In this document: positions 12,228 through 22,836 of the stretch, in pieces
Position numbering within the stretch: position 1 is the first letter of the stretch
How the letters are laid out: each line of letters starts with the position of its first letter
From: Conoideocrella luteorostrata
Taxonomy: Eukaryota; Ascomycota; Sordariomycetes; Hypocreales; Clavicipitaceae
Reading direction: 5' to 3'
Assembly: GCA_032433595.1 (NCBI GenBank)
Contig: JASWJB010000234.1
Location: 1 to 64,000, forward strand
DNA length: 64,000 nucleotides
Program-made: the position numbers and the translations under genes
The notes under the pieces: generated by a model
Told to the model about the DNA's origin: nothing
The model's input: only the letters and a program-made list of their open reading frames with translations
The model's database searches: none

Positions 12228-13355
12228 ATGGTGACTGCAACGCGCGCCGTGGCCTTCGCCCTGCTGATCGCATCCACCGCCGGCGCATTGTCTACACACC
12301 AATTCGACCAATTCTTCCCGAGCTGGAATGAAATGATCCAGAAGATACTACGTGAGGACTGCAAAACGTCCTACGCCGCATACTTGACCGCGGATGTTCA
12401 TTCAATCAACTCAACCGGCAGCGTGTCGTCTCTCGTCACTCCCGTCGTGGATTGCATCCTCCGCCAGTTCCCAGACTTTCGCAAATCGGAACTAGGTGCC
12501 AGTGCCGTGATCCTGGGATCCCTCCCCATGATCCTATCGAGCCTGGGGAGCACCGGTGCGGAGACTGCTCTGATCGCCATGAGGCGCCCCTTCTTCGCAC
12601 TGCTCCTCGCGGCGGGCAGTCCCGCGGTTTCGGTCCTGCGGGGAAGCGAATTCATCGACGCGACGGGGAAGTACGTGAATTTCCGCGATGCGCAAGGCAT
12701 CATGAGCTTGCCAGGACTTCGATGGGGCCACATAAGAGGTCCCCTGCGGCCGCTGTTGGCTGTGACGGAGTACCTGCTTGCGGGGGCGGCAGTTGCTAAT
12801 GTGGCCATGCTCGCCTATCAGCTCGGTGCGCATGCCATCATTGTGTTTGCACCAGAGACAATCTTCATGCTTCCGCTGTGGGCGTTTCTAGCCGTCCTTA
12901 TCCACTTCGGAGGAGTCGTGGCCATGCACCTCAGGGTCAGGCTTTCCTCATACCCGGCGGCCGAAGGAAAGTCGTACAACAAAAAGGAACCGCCGTCGAC
13001 GACTTGGGACAGCTTGATAAGAGACGAGTTCTCCCCATCGGCATATCAGCAACCCAAGTTTATTAGGTGGAGGAACGACTCTATTTTGTTCCATATGCTA
13101 TCCTGGGTTCTCACGGTTGGCTCTGTCGGCCATGTCGTATTTGGCACACTTGTGCTATCCAGTTTACTCTTCTTTAGCGTTTTAGACTCACTGCTCATTG
13201 TTGTGAGATTTGCCGCGAGCGCCATTGTGTGCAGAGGTCTCGTCCGCGTCGAGTTGTCTGGCATGGGCGAGATGATGCTGAATCGGGAATCTGATGCAGG
13301 GAGGGAAGAAACGCCGCTCGTTGCCGTTCCGGAATATGGAAGGTTGCCAGAGTGA
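12228..13355 (+). CDS. Predicted multi-pass membrane protein of unknown function
   Basis: A 375-aa intronless frame. ATG 12228 is chosen over the in-frame ATG 12159 because it begins a clear signal peptide (residues 1-20, VAFALLIASTAGA). A luminal or extracellular region of about 65 residues has two Cys and an NST glycosylation sequon. Hydrophobic spans then occur near residues 89-107, 175-199, 212-234, 286-312 and 310-336. A hydrophilic loop at about 240-285 is rich in K, S and P, and the tail (GMGEMMLNRESDAGREE) would be cytosolic. I do not recognise a named family; proteins with this layout are common orphan membrane proteins in Sordariomycetes. Codon use and the long open frame support a real gene. 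Confidence 0.72.
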   Translation: MVTATRAVAFALLIASTAGALSTHQFDQFFPSWNEMIQKILREDCKTSYAAYLTADVHSINSTGSVSSLVTPVVDCILRQFPDFRKSELGASAVILGSLPMILSSLGSTGAETALIAMRRPFFALLLAAGSPAVSVLRGSEFIDATGKYVNFRDAQGIMSLPGLRWGHIRGPLRPLLAVTEYLLAGAAVANVAMLAYQLGAHAIIVFAPETIFMLPLWAFLAVLIHFGGVVAMHLRVRLSSYPAAEGKSYNKKEPPSTTWDSLIRDEFSPSAYQQPKFIRWRNDSILFHMLSWVLTVGSVGHVVFGTLVLSSLLFFSVLDSLLIVVRFAASAIVCRGLVRVELSGMGEMMLNRESDAGREETPLVAVPEYGRLPE

Positions 13356-13668
13356 AGCAGATGGGGGGGAAATGATACAGGAGAAGAGCAGTCTTGTTGT
13401 GGAGGAAGATGATTCCAGTGTTCATAATAGGCTAGACGATTATGGGATGTCTGAATGAAGAATCTGGTTATATTTATCCTCCAGATTTCAGCAAGATTGG
13501 CGTAGTATGCACCCCCTAAAGTGCCTAAGATCCTATCTGTGGCACCCGCAGTAAAGTCTAGTATCGTTACGTCTATGAAGCTAATGTCTATTATTAACTA
13601 ATTATATAGTGAGAATTAGTAGTTTGTCGACCCAAAAGGCACACTTAACACTCACGTATGCCGGAGTC
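13356..13668. other. 3-prime flank, AT-rich
   Basis: No gene seen. It runs from the membrane-protein stop into the putative LTR-like element. Confidence 0.5.
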
Positions 13669-14441
13669 TGACACACCCAGCAACGCTCCGTGCACTTCGT
13701 GAAAGGCTCACGCAGAGTCCTTCAGTAATTCGTAGTAGCCTTTCTCTTGCCGAGATCAAGTGGTCTGACAGCTCACTCGTTGGTTATCGAGTTGCTGACC
13801 ACTTCAAATAAACATATTAAGTAGGGATATAATGCACTTAACACACTTGATAAGACTTCGGGAAAAACCTTCGTGAATTCTTTACTGCTCTCGGTCCTTG
13901 TCCTTGCAAGGCCCTAATCGTGCTACTTATAGCTATAGTATTTCTCTTGACCAAGTTGGTCAAGCCCATAACTCACGTGCATTTAACCCTGTCACTTCTA
14001 GAAGATCTATTCCGCCCACACACTACAATTACACCTAGAAGATATCAGACATCGGATATTCTTAGAGCAGCAGCTTAAGGATACCCAAGAGAAGGTGCTT
14101 TGTTAAATGCACCTAAATATTCTATAATAATAATAATTATTATTATTATAATACTTTATTCTTGGCAAGGTGCTTAGGGCAGCCCTAATGAGTTAAAGAG
14201 GACTAGAGGCAACTTATAGAATAATAGAATCTATGCGGTCTTACAGATTAACAATCTAGAGACTAAGACTGGCGGCTTTTCTAGGGGGTAAACAAAATCC
14301 ATGAGGTCCTAGGTCTCGCTAACCGGGTCTAAGACTAGTGACCTGTCCCCTGAGGCCCTTAGCATTTTACGTTGATAAGTAATATCTTTAAAGTTAAAGT
14401 CGTAGATTACCCACGATATGGCTAATCTAAGGGGTGTGTCA
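13669..14441. mobile_element. Putative old solo LTR or element with inverted ends
   Basis: The interval starts TGACACACCC and ends GGGTGTGTCA. One more base on each side extends the inverted terminus to 11 bp (CTGACACACCC and GGGTGTGTCAG). TG...CA ends and about 773 bp would fit a Gypsy-type LTR, but the flanking pentamers GAGTC and GGTTG do not match. The interior is AT-rich, with a perfect TAA/TTA palindrome near 14,120-14,155, and has no coding capacity. Confidence 0.4.
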
Positions 14442-14682
14442 GGTTGAAGAGGTCATTGGCGTTAACCAGTGGAAGGACTATCGAGTACTACAAAGGAATT
14501 TAATCAAGGCCTACGGAAAGGTCAATAATATAAGGAATACGAAATATTGAAGACAGAAAGCAAAGTAGGCATAAAAGGAAGCATTTAAACAGGAATTGGA
14601 TGAATAAGATCATCAATCATTATTGTCAATATTCATCAATCTACATGCTTCTTATTTTCTCTCTCTACCAACGCCAACCAAA

Positions 14683-16996
14683 ATGAACTCCCACCTCGGC
14701 GATGAGGAAACCAGACCGCTGCTTGAACGCGATGCAGAGGTTGATGGTCATCGGAGCAGCTCGACGTCCTCGCGAGGCTCTCCAAACATACCACCACGCG
14801 CCGATTTTGCTTGGTGCAGTGTGCTCTTGGGGTTGGCCATGGGGGCCTTTGTGTGCTTGACCAATATTCATTTCGGCCTGCAGGCCGGTTACATAAATAT
14901 CATGGGAACGCCATCCGCTCTCATAGGTTTCGGCATGTTCCAATTGCTTCAGAAGAATCCGAATCTCCCTTTCTCTCCAGCAGAAAACGTCCTGGTCCAA
15001 ACCGTCGCTAGTTCCGTGGGAGCAATGCCAGCCACCGCAGGCCTGGTAAGAGTGATTCCTGCACTGGAATTTCTTTTCCCCCTGCCGGATGGGGCACCTT
15101 CTCACACTGGGATCGCGCGACTATGCATATGGTCTTTGGGGACATCTGTATTTGGCCTTGTTTGCTTAATAATTCTGCGGGATCGCATTATATTGAAGGA
15201 GAAGTTGAGATTCCCTGTTCGTTCGGCTACTGCTCTAACGATCAGCGTTTTGCATCAACAGAAAGGTGCTATCGATCGGGACCTCGCCGCGACTCCAGAT
15301 ACGGTGGTGATGGTAGAGGAGCACATGGAAGGCTCGGATGCAGCCAAACTGTAAGTTGCACAGGGTTGTGCAATGATCTAGATCAAATGCTTTAAATTGA
15401 ATATATTCATAAGTCTCTGTTATCTAAGAAGAAGAAAAGAAGTCACGGTGGAAGGCACGATATCGTCGTATAAATATCGTGGCTAGAAGGTGACCACGTG
15501 ACGAGCTCTGTGCTTCCTATTGTGCTTGGCGGCATTCCAACACAAACAACAAGTTTCAACCCTCAATCCATACACGGGTCTCCGACATATATGCCTGGCA
15601 ATGATTCTTTCGGGAATCTATGTAAGCAAGCAAGCACTGCACTCATCGTTTGCTAGCTGCCTTTAACAACTACCCAGACCATAGTATCATACTTCTTGCC
15701 CATCCTTCACAATATCCCACTGTTTGGGCCCGTCGCTGCCTCTAAGTGACTCTGGACGTTCAACCTATCTTTCGGTTATTTCGGCCCAGGGATTATCACT
15801 GGTCACGTGGTAATGATCAACATGCTTGCCAGAGCAATTGTGGGATGGGCACTTCTGTCCTCGCTCGCCAAAGATATGAGCTGGGCACCCGGTCCTGTCC
15901 GTGACTGGGAGTCCGGGAGTAGAGGATGGATTATTTGGATTAGCCTCGTGGCGATGCTCGTAGATGCGCTGGTGGATTTGGTCTGGTTCGTCGCTCAACC
16001 TGTACTTCTATCCCTCAAGTTCCGGGAAGAACCATGCATAGATCGGCCGAGCGTGAGGTTGGCGTCGACCCTAAACAGGGAGGTGCGGCGGCATTTTCAT
16101 CAAAGTTTAATTAGACTTGACTAGTTAGCGGCCTCGTACTCTCCATTTTCATCTGTTTTCTGGCCGAGGAATTCACTTCTCGGCAAGTTATGCCCGCGCT
16201 TACAAGAACGTTTGCCATCGTTGTATCCCTGCCGCTTTGCTCATGGGTATAAAAGCTGTTGGAACAACCGATCACAATCCTGCGTCCGGGATAGCTAAAA
16301 TATGTTAGCTGATAGTGGGCTGCCTTATCCCGCAATCAAGTCTGAAAGCAAAGCTTATTAACCTTGTTGCTGGTGGCGTTGCCGAAGCTGGTGCCGTACA
16401 GTCCGGCTTCATGATGAAAAACCTAAGGACGGGCTACTTGAGCGGCTCCAGCCCTGATACCCCGTTCTTCAGCCAGGCACTTGGATCTCTGTTTGGCGCT
16501 ATCATCTCTAGCATGCTCTATCGACTTTACACTTCAGTTTATAGTGTCCCTGGTGAAATATTTCAGGTTCCTTCTGCATATGTGTGGCGTGCTGGGGCAG
16601 CTCTTGCGGTCGGTGAGGGCTTACCTCCTCGTGCACTCGATTTTGCGTTAGTGGCGGCGACTATGTTCGCGTCATTTACCGTGGCCAGATTTGCCTGTGG
16701 GAACTCAAATCATCGCCATTTCATTCCTATGGGCATACCTTTCTCAGTCGGTACGTCACATACTTGATCGGTTTTTGGTTACAGATTCTAATAACCTTTT
16801 CCATGCCAGGAATGTACGACGTGCCCAGCTTCACCTGGCTAGGGCACTGGGAGTCCTGGCACAGTGGTATTGGACTTGTAGAATGAAACGGCCGGAAGCT
16901 CCGTTGATGATATTTGCAAGCGGCCTGGTGCTTGGTGAGGGAGTAGCAAGCATCGTAAGTCTCATTCTCGAGGCATCCAACGTGCCTTATTTGTGA
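14683..16996 (+). pseudogene. OPT-family oligopeptide transporter, inactivated
   Basis: An intact protein would be a proton-coupled peptide or siderophore-peptide importer of the plasma membrane. ATG 14683 opens MNSHLGDEETRPLL followed by the first OPT helices (NIHFGLQAGYINIMGTPSALIG). At 15349 the frame is cut by a 193-bp solo LTR. Removing the LTR and one target copy restores the frame. A 56-bp intron (15622-15677) is intact. Downstream are NLSFGYFGPGIITG, WAPGPVRDWESGSRGW, LINLVAGGVAEAGAVQSG and the end LEASNVPYL. Other lesions are TGA at 15747-15749 (Trp expected), TAG at 16306-16308 (CAG to TAG, RIP-like) and at least one frameshift near 16,240. Several motifs remain nearly perfect, so loss is fairly recent. 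Confidence 0.85.
15350..15542 (-). mobile_element. Solo LTR A (copia-like, subfamily I) inside OPT gene
   Basis: Read on the minus strand it starts TGTTGGAATGCC and ends CAACTTACA, 193 bp. The 5-bp target duplication CAAAC is perfect (15345-15349 and 15543-15547). It holds the shared box GTCACGTGGTCACC, a pyrimidine tract ending TTAGATA, an 8-bp inverted repeat CACGATAT (15456-15463) and ATATCGTG (15474-15481) around the TATA, and a terminal hairpin TTGCACA-ACCC-TGTGCAA. Confidence 0.9.
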
Positions 16997-17934
16997 TACA
17001 GTAAGTAGGAAGCGCGAATTCAAAGAAAAGTGGACGATTTGCTACTAAAATAAAGAGGGACATTTGCTAAGCTGTCCTCCTCCTTTGTGTGCGTCTCAAA
17101 CTAGATAGCTCAGTCATGACTCAGATATAAGGAAACAGGAATAGCTACTTTCTGACATGAACGCCATCCCATCTCCGGACGAGTGAAAATCAATGCTCTG
17201 ACCTCAATGCTTCTTCTCTTCTTGGATCTATCCCGGACGGGACCTGGATGTGACGGAAGGATGTGTAGGGCGAGCCTATTTTGTAAGCAAGTGAGCAAAA
17301 GCTGTAGATAATACCAGAAAGCACTTACAGGTAGCCGGTACGTCTCTTATGGAATCAAAGATTTTGATCATGAGTGGCTCATCTCTTGTTTGACGGGACA
17401 GATAGTAGAACTTCTGTTGCTCGCCGTACAACAACCGCCCATGCTTCTCTCACTCTATGGCCGGCGCTTCGAATGACGTCATTTGGGACGAGTTCCGAGG
17501 CCTTGCATGTACTCCTATCGCATAGAGTTACGGTTTTGTCTTCCACCGGTCCAGAAATTGGCCGCCATACGCTTATATCGCATTGGCCATGTTCCAGATG
17601 GGGCATGTTGGTGTTTACTTGATGATTCGCACTCTTCCTCTACTGTACATGTCTATCTTCTCACTACCTAAGCACTCCTTCATTCGTTTCAATGTCTGGA
17701 TTGCCTAGTAGGGACTCTGATCTAGCCTTTGTCAGCCGGCGAGATCCCTAACCATGAGTATATGTATCATGTACTCAACCTAGATATTCACGTGACAGAT
17801 CCGATTCTGAACTCGTAACATGAGCTCTGCTTGAGGCTGCCTCTGCCTCCTCCGACTTCGCATTTCATCCAGATGGGCTGATATGAGGATTCAGTGCGCC
17901 TCCCACCTCCCACCTCCCGCTCCTTCATTGATAC
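16997..17934. other. Intergenic between OPT relic and LTR B
   Basis: No gene is supported. Open frames around 17,370-17,670 change frame repeatedly and show no family I can name. Confidence 0.55.
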
Positions 17935-18141
17935 TGTGGGTTGTATAGGGTGTTGTGCAACAGTATCGATATCAGTTGCAGTTAAAATGCAACGCAATAT
18001 ATATAATAATCTCTGTCTATCTAAGAAGAGGAAAACAAGTTAGAGAGAAAGCGCCTGATATCGTCGTATAAAAATTGTAGCCAAAGGTGACCACGTGACT
18101 TGCTCCGTGCTTCCTATTGTGCTTGACGAGGGATTCCAAGA
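17935..18141 (-). mobile_element. Solo LTR B (subfamily I), RIP-eroded
   Basis: About 207 bp, minus orientation, with near-matching target copies GATAC (17930-17934) and GACAC (18142-18146). The GTCACGTGGTCACC box, TTTATAC and TTAGATAGACA are kept. Arms of the TATA-flanking and terminal hairpins carry C-to-T/G-to-A changes. It ends 53 bp before the start codon of the next gene. Confidence 0.82.
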
Positions 18142-18194
18142 GACACCCTGCTCCAAGTCCCTCACATCTCTTTCAAAACCCATCATCAATCACG

Positions 18195-19826
18195 ATGGAG
18201 CTCAAGATTACGCCGGGGCTCATCCAGCGACTGCACGACCTTGAACCTCGACTGCAGGCGATATGTCAAATCAGCGGGATTCCAGGCTGCTCGATTGGAG
18301 TGATGCACGAGGGCCAAGTCGTGTGGAAAGCAAATCTTGGACATCGCAATGTGGAGCTGTCTCTGAAGACTCAATCCGACACAGTGTACAACATAGACTC
18401 CATTACAAAGAGCATGACGGCTGCTGCATTCGGTCTCCTCGTGGCAGATGGCAAGGTCAAGTGGGAGACTCCTGTCCGGGACATTATCCCGGAATTTGCT
18501 TCGCTTGGAGACGAGCTGGACAAGCAAATCACCCCCCTCGACTTGCTTTCTATGAGATCCGGCAACACCATGCTGGACTCCATGTCCTGGCAAGGGAACA
18601 ACTACATATTCTTCAAAAAGTCAGAGACGATCGCTTTGTGGAACGCCACTCCTCGACAAGGCAGCTTCCGCAACTCGTTTCTTTACAACAACTGGTGTTA
18701 CGCTGTCGTTGGCGTCATCATCGAGAAGCTATCCGGCCAAAGTCTCCATGACTTCCTCAGAGAGAGAATTTTCGAACCTCTGCACCTGAAAAACACTCGC
18801 ATGACCGATTTCACCCCCGACGAAAAACGCACCCTGTGCTACGCGATTTTGGATGACAGATCACCAGTCGCAATTCCTGAGCCTGCAATTGGAACTGGCA
18901 CCTTTATGGAGGGTGCATCGGGTTTGCTGTCAACCGTGGACGATATGTTTGTCTTGTATGGTGCCTACATGGCAGCAATCAAGGACCAGACTTCCAGACG
19001 CACAAACAGCACACATGGAAATCCCTTCAAAGAATGCACAACGCTGACTAGCGGCCACAATTTCCTTGGAAACAGCATCTCCCTGCGAGAGCAAACCTAT
19101 GCGTGCGCCTTGGTTCGCTGCCAATTGCCAGGTCCTCTTGGGATGCTCAGCATGAACATGAAACTCATGAACATTCCACCGAAAAATGTCATGCCGAATG
19201 CTGCAGAAGGTGCATCATCCCGACTGTGCTTTTACCACCAAGGACTTATGCCCGGATCTTCAGCCAATGTTGCTTTTCTGCCCGAGACGGATACTATTGT
19301 GGCCGTGCTTGCCAATGCATGCCCACTCGGCGACGGAGCAGATTGGATGTCTCAGATGATCATGGAAGTCATTTTCGAGGCCCCAGTTCGACACGACTAC
19401 GAGTCGTTTGCAAGAGAAACGGCTGCTAAAGTTCTTGATCACCTCCCTTCCTTGAAGCGCACTCAGGAGGCAAATCGTCTGGTTGGCACGACGCCGTCGT
19501 TTCCTCTTGAAGAGTATGCAGGCAAGTATCATCATACTCAAACACGCTTCTGGGTAGAGATAGCTGTCGTGAAAGAATGTCTGTCAATCTGTTTTATGGG
19601 AGTGAAGATGGAAACGTACGAGCTCCGACATTATCAGGACGACACTTTCACTTGGATCATTTCATTTAATGAGGCAGCTCGACGGGGACGCTTCGTTCAC
19701 TACTATGATGCGGTGCACTACCTGATACGATTTGCGGACGATGGTCAAGGTATTCGGCGGCTTTACTGGCATTGCACCAGAGATACTGGAGAAACGCCGT
19801 ACTTGTTTCTGAAATCACAGGTCTAG
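18195..19826 (+). CDS. Serine beta-lactamase-like hydrolase (class C / LACTB type)
   Basis: A 543-aa intronless, undamaged frame. ATG 18195 is chosen because earlier in-frame codons lie in LTR B and no ATG precedes it. The N-terminal 430 residues form the beta-lactamase/transpeptidase-like domain. SITK at 69-72 provides the nucleophile Ser and general-base Lys. The second motif is Y164-N-N166. HQG at 348-350 stands where the third motif (KTG/HxG) is expected. A C-terminal domain of about 100 residues (EEYAGKYHHTQTRFWVEI onward) resembles the lipocalin-like tail of fungal relatives. Family members hydrolyse amides or esters, often next to biosynthetic clusters. It has no signal peptide, so it is probably cytosolic. 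It is the only intact gene in a decayed island, between an OPT relic and regulator and MFS relics. Confidence 0.85.
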   Translation: MELKITPGLIQRLHDLEPRLQAICQISGIPGCSIGVMHEGQVVWKANLGHRNVELSLKTQSDTVYNIDSITKSMTAAAFGLLVADGKVKWETPVRDIIPEFASLGDELDKQITPLDLLSMRSGNTMLDSMSWQGNNYIFFKKSETIALWNATPRQGSFRNSFLYNNWCYAVVGVIIEKLSGQSLHDFLRERIFEPLHLKNTRMTDFTPDEKRTLCYAILDDRSPVAIPEPAIGTGTFMEGASGLLSTVDDMFVLYGAYMAAIKDQTSRRTNSTHGNPFKECTTLTSGHNFLGNSISLREQTYACALVRCQLPGPLGMLSMNMKLMNIPPKNVMPNAAEGASSRLCFYHQGLMPGSSANVAFLPETDTIVAVLANACPLGDGADWMSQMIMEVIFEAPVRHDYESFARETAAKVLDHLPSLKRTQEANRLVGTTPSFPLEEYAGKYHHTQTRFWVEIAVVKECLSICFMGVKMETYELRHYQDDTFTWIISFNEAARRGRFVHYYDAVHYLIRFADDGQGIRRLYWHCTRDTGETPYLFLKSQV

Positions 19827-20816
19827 GACAGTGAAGGTGGGCCAAAGTTGGCAGTTGCGCAAGATGCAAACTACTTCGCCGCTGCTAACAGCACAGGCTT
19901 AGCCAAAGACATAGAATGCCGTCGAGTGTGCAGCAGTAGTATTTGTTTGACTTGTTCTAAATGTGCTTACAGCAGCTTCTATCGAGATGCAGTTTCTCTT
20001 TGTTGTCATGAGCGAATATGTTCACAAGCTTCAGGCTCCCTCTCCCAGTCACAAAGGACCCTTTCCTTGTATTCAGATATGTAAGGTGTGCTTGCACGTG
20101 CAGGGAGACCCCCCTGAGGTCATCTGGCCCTACCAATATGCCAGCGCAATGTCAGCCCTGCGCACACGAATAAATTAGAGAAGCAAGCTTCAGTACAACA
20201 CTCCGTACAGAGAGTCCCCATGCGTTCTTGCCCTAGCTACGCGAGATAATCCATCAAGACAGGTAATGTGGGAGGCTAGTTTTGCCATGCCCCTCCTACT
20301 CCCCCTCCTCCCCATCAGTCCTATGATGTGAGAAATAGTAGATCGGCTGTTTAACCAAGATGCTGCTTCGGAGGAGGCAATGCAAATTCAAGTACATGTA
20401 GACAACGCCTCCAAACGACGGGGACAAGACGAAGCTCTATAGCTACTCAGTAGTCCAAGTAATGGTTACCGTACTCAAACTCCCTGCTTCTATTGGTCTC
20501 AGATTGTTGAGATTAGAGTAGCTCTTTCGGAAAGTCCCGAGGCCATAAGTAGCTAGGCTTGCGAAATGATGGAAGCAGGTGGCATGATATCTAGGAATAA
20601 AGGCTCAAGGCAACTGAATTCGGGGAATGCTCCGCCTGCTGAAGGACTATATATAAGAGGGTAGCAGAGCACTTCAGTAAAGGCAGCATCGTCATCATCG
20701 TCATCAATCATCAAAGAATCTTCTTCAGTCATCAATTTAATTCATTCTATTCAATCCTTCCAGCCCTGCTGGTTGCCACTGTTCCGAAATTGCTCATTAA
20801 TGCTCATAACGCAACA
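19827..20816. other. Intergenic with an orphan promoter
   Basis: No gene is supported. At about 20,645-20,760 a TATATAA box is followed by a leader rich in ATCATC and TTCA, as in fungal 5-prime UTRs. No coding region follows; LTR C begins at 20,817. Confidence 0.5.
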
Positions 20817-21031
20817 TTTTGGAATCCCTCATCAAGCATACGAGCAATTGTAGACAAGGTCAGGTGGCCACCCTAGCGCGCCTCTTTTATACGGCGCGCT
20901 CGGGGGCATTCCTCTTCCTCTTCCTCTTATCTCTTAGATAAGTCACGAATGAATTGAATTGTTTCGCACATTGTTTTGCTTCACCTTTCGGTATTGATAC
21001 CCTCGTCACCCGAAGCCCTGTGCTTCCTACA
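20817..21031 (+). mobile_element. Solo LTR C (subfamily II)
   Basis: 215 bp, from TTTTGGAATCCC (first G altered) to TGCTTCCTACA. A perfect target duplication CAACA lies at 20812-20816 and 21032-21036. AGCGCGCC (20875-20882) and GGCGCGCT (20893-20900) pair perfectly around a 10-nt loop TCTTTTATAC. The CACGTG box is mutated here (GTCAGGTGGCCACC). Confidence 0.88.
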
Positions 21032-21248
21032 CAACACATCTCTATTAACGATCAGTCAATGGCAATGCTTGGCTTGTAGCCATCTCGCATACGCGATGCT
21101 ACGTACGGGAGGTATAGTAGTGGTTCTGAACATGTCATTCTTGTTTCACAAACCGTCGATACAGCATATGTAATAAGAAAATTCTCCTTGGAAATAACGG
21201 AACGGAATAGAACGGATCATATTCACATAAATTGATGATGTTGGATCA

Positions 21249-22620
21249 CTAATTATGGTGAGTCGTCTGAGGCTCCTCGCCTGTAAATATCCAGTCTTGA
21301 TCAATGCTTATGTCGAAAATTGTCGATAAGTCTGACCCAGGAAACCCAAAATGATCTACGGAAAAAGAGGCGCTTACATGCGACTCTTTTCGAGGCATTT
21401 CATCCAAACTTTCAGTTCTTTGGCGTTTAGCAGGTGTAGAATTGGCCACCATAGCTTGCGACGCTCGTCGGGCCCCATGTGAGGAGCCATGACGCTGCCA
21501 TCGCCCGTTGTAACAGCAGGAGAAATGCCCGAGCCCGCTTAGCACTCTCCCAAGAAGTGCCAAATTCATCCAAGGCTCGAAAACAAGCGCCAAGTTGTGG
21601 CGCCAGGTCGTGGTGTGACGAAATTTCAAGTTGACGTACAGACGCAAAGATAAGCAATACAGCTGCAGAGCATATAATGCCGACGCCCTGAATATTTATC
21701 CTTCTCAAAGCGTAGTGTCTTTCGTAGAGTTGAACGAGCTTCGCAATACCCAACGCTGATTCGAGAGATATCGTTCTCGCGTGATTTGACCCGAGGACCG
21801 AGGGGGGGGGAGTTTAGCTGAACATACGATCGTGACATCCATGGACGATGGGCGTGAATCAAATTCTGGTGGTAGTGCATGCTGGAGAATATTTTCAGCA
21901 CGTATTGGAGCAATATCGGAAGACATATGACATACTGGAGAAGGAGTACATGTGGTAGGTAGGTAGTATTTTGACTATCCAGGTCCACATGTATAGCGTA
22001 GGGAAGATTTCGCTTCCAGTCAAGAAGCTGTCCTACGATTCTGGCGTTCATTGTCTGAAGCGTTCTTAGTAGTATTCGTACATTGCCATATCTGCAGGTC
22101 GAGGTAGTTAGTCAATATATCGATTAAACGAGTTCTGGCACCTGACTCACAGCGCACATCCTAAGGGGGCTGTCATCTCTACTAGCAGCACTCGTTGATG
22201 ATGAATTTCCTTGGCATGATCAAGAAGAAAAATAGATCTCTCACGCCTCAAGGGGAGCTCGTAAGGTACCCATTGCTTGGTGCTCTGAAGCGTATTTGTC
22301 GCCGTGGGTTTCGCTACAGTTACATCTACCATGTTGATGCGGAATGGCCGGCCAAGATGGAGACTCCATATGCTGCAGCAGTTGTTACTCAAAACCTTTA
22401 CCTTCGATATATCTTTATATACAAAAAATTACTGACTAATCAGTGACGTAAACGCCCCAGAATACATCTTGTCGTAGATCCGCCTCCGTCTGTGTGATAG
22501 ACTTTTTGGCTACGTAGGGAGTCATGTCGACGTGCAACGCTAAATCAAATGCTAGTCGCATGGCCATTTAACAGCACCACGTTTGGTCAAAGCCAGCGTG
22601 GACTTGAGTTCTACCTCGGA
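21249..22620 (-). pseudogene. Fungal MHR-type (Fungal_trans, PF04082-like) transcription factor, 5-prime truncated
   Basis: Minus-strand exons can be followed in order. AMRLAFDLALHVDMTPYV, EADLRQDVFWGVYVTD (about 22,570-22,450) are followed after an intron by CSIWSLHLGRPFRINMVDV (22,390 on). A GTGAGT...CTAACTACC...CAG intron (about 22,145-22,098) leads to QLLDWKRNLPYAIHVDL, then LGIAKLVQLYERHYALRRI and DEFGTSWESAKRARAFLLLLQ, with a C-terminal tail ending at 21249. These are hallmarks of the middle homology region. A nine-G run at 21802-21810 and a second site near 21,510 shift the frame, and a TAA stands before AMRLAF. No zinc cluster is found upstream, where the MFS relic begins. Confidence 0.75.
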
Positions 22621-22836
22621 AATGCTCTTCCGAGTGGGTTTTGCTACCCTGAAAGGTACTGAAATGTAAATCGTAGATCGGCAGCTCGGACGCGCAGGCG
22701 AAAAGAGCGCCGACAGCCCCGTGTGTAATTCCCCCAGATTTTACAATATGAATCCCCATAACGATCGCGATCACGAATTCCCGCTCCTGTCCTGCGTTAC
22801 TACCCCTTGGATTTTTTTGAAGCTAACACTAGTCTT

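Noticed and set aside
20553..20735. Asp-rich peptide on the minus strand
   Set aside because: It is the antisense reading of the ATCATC-rich leader downstream of the TATATAA box.
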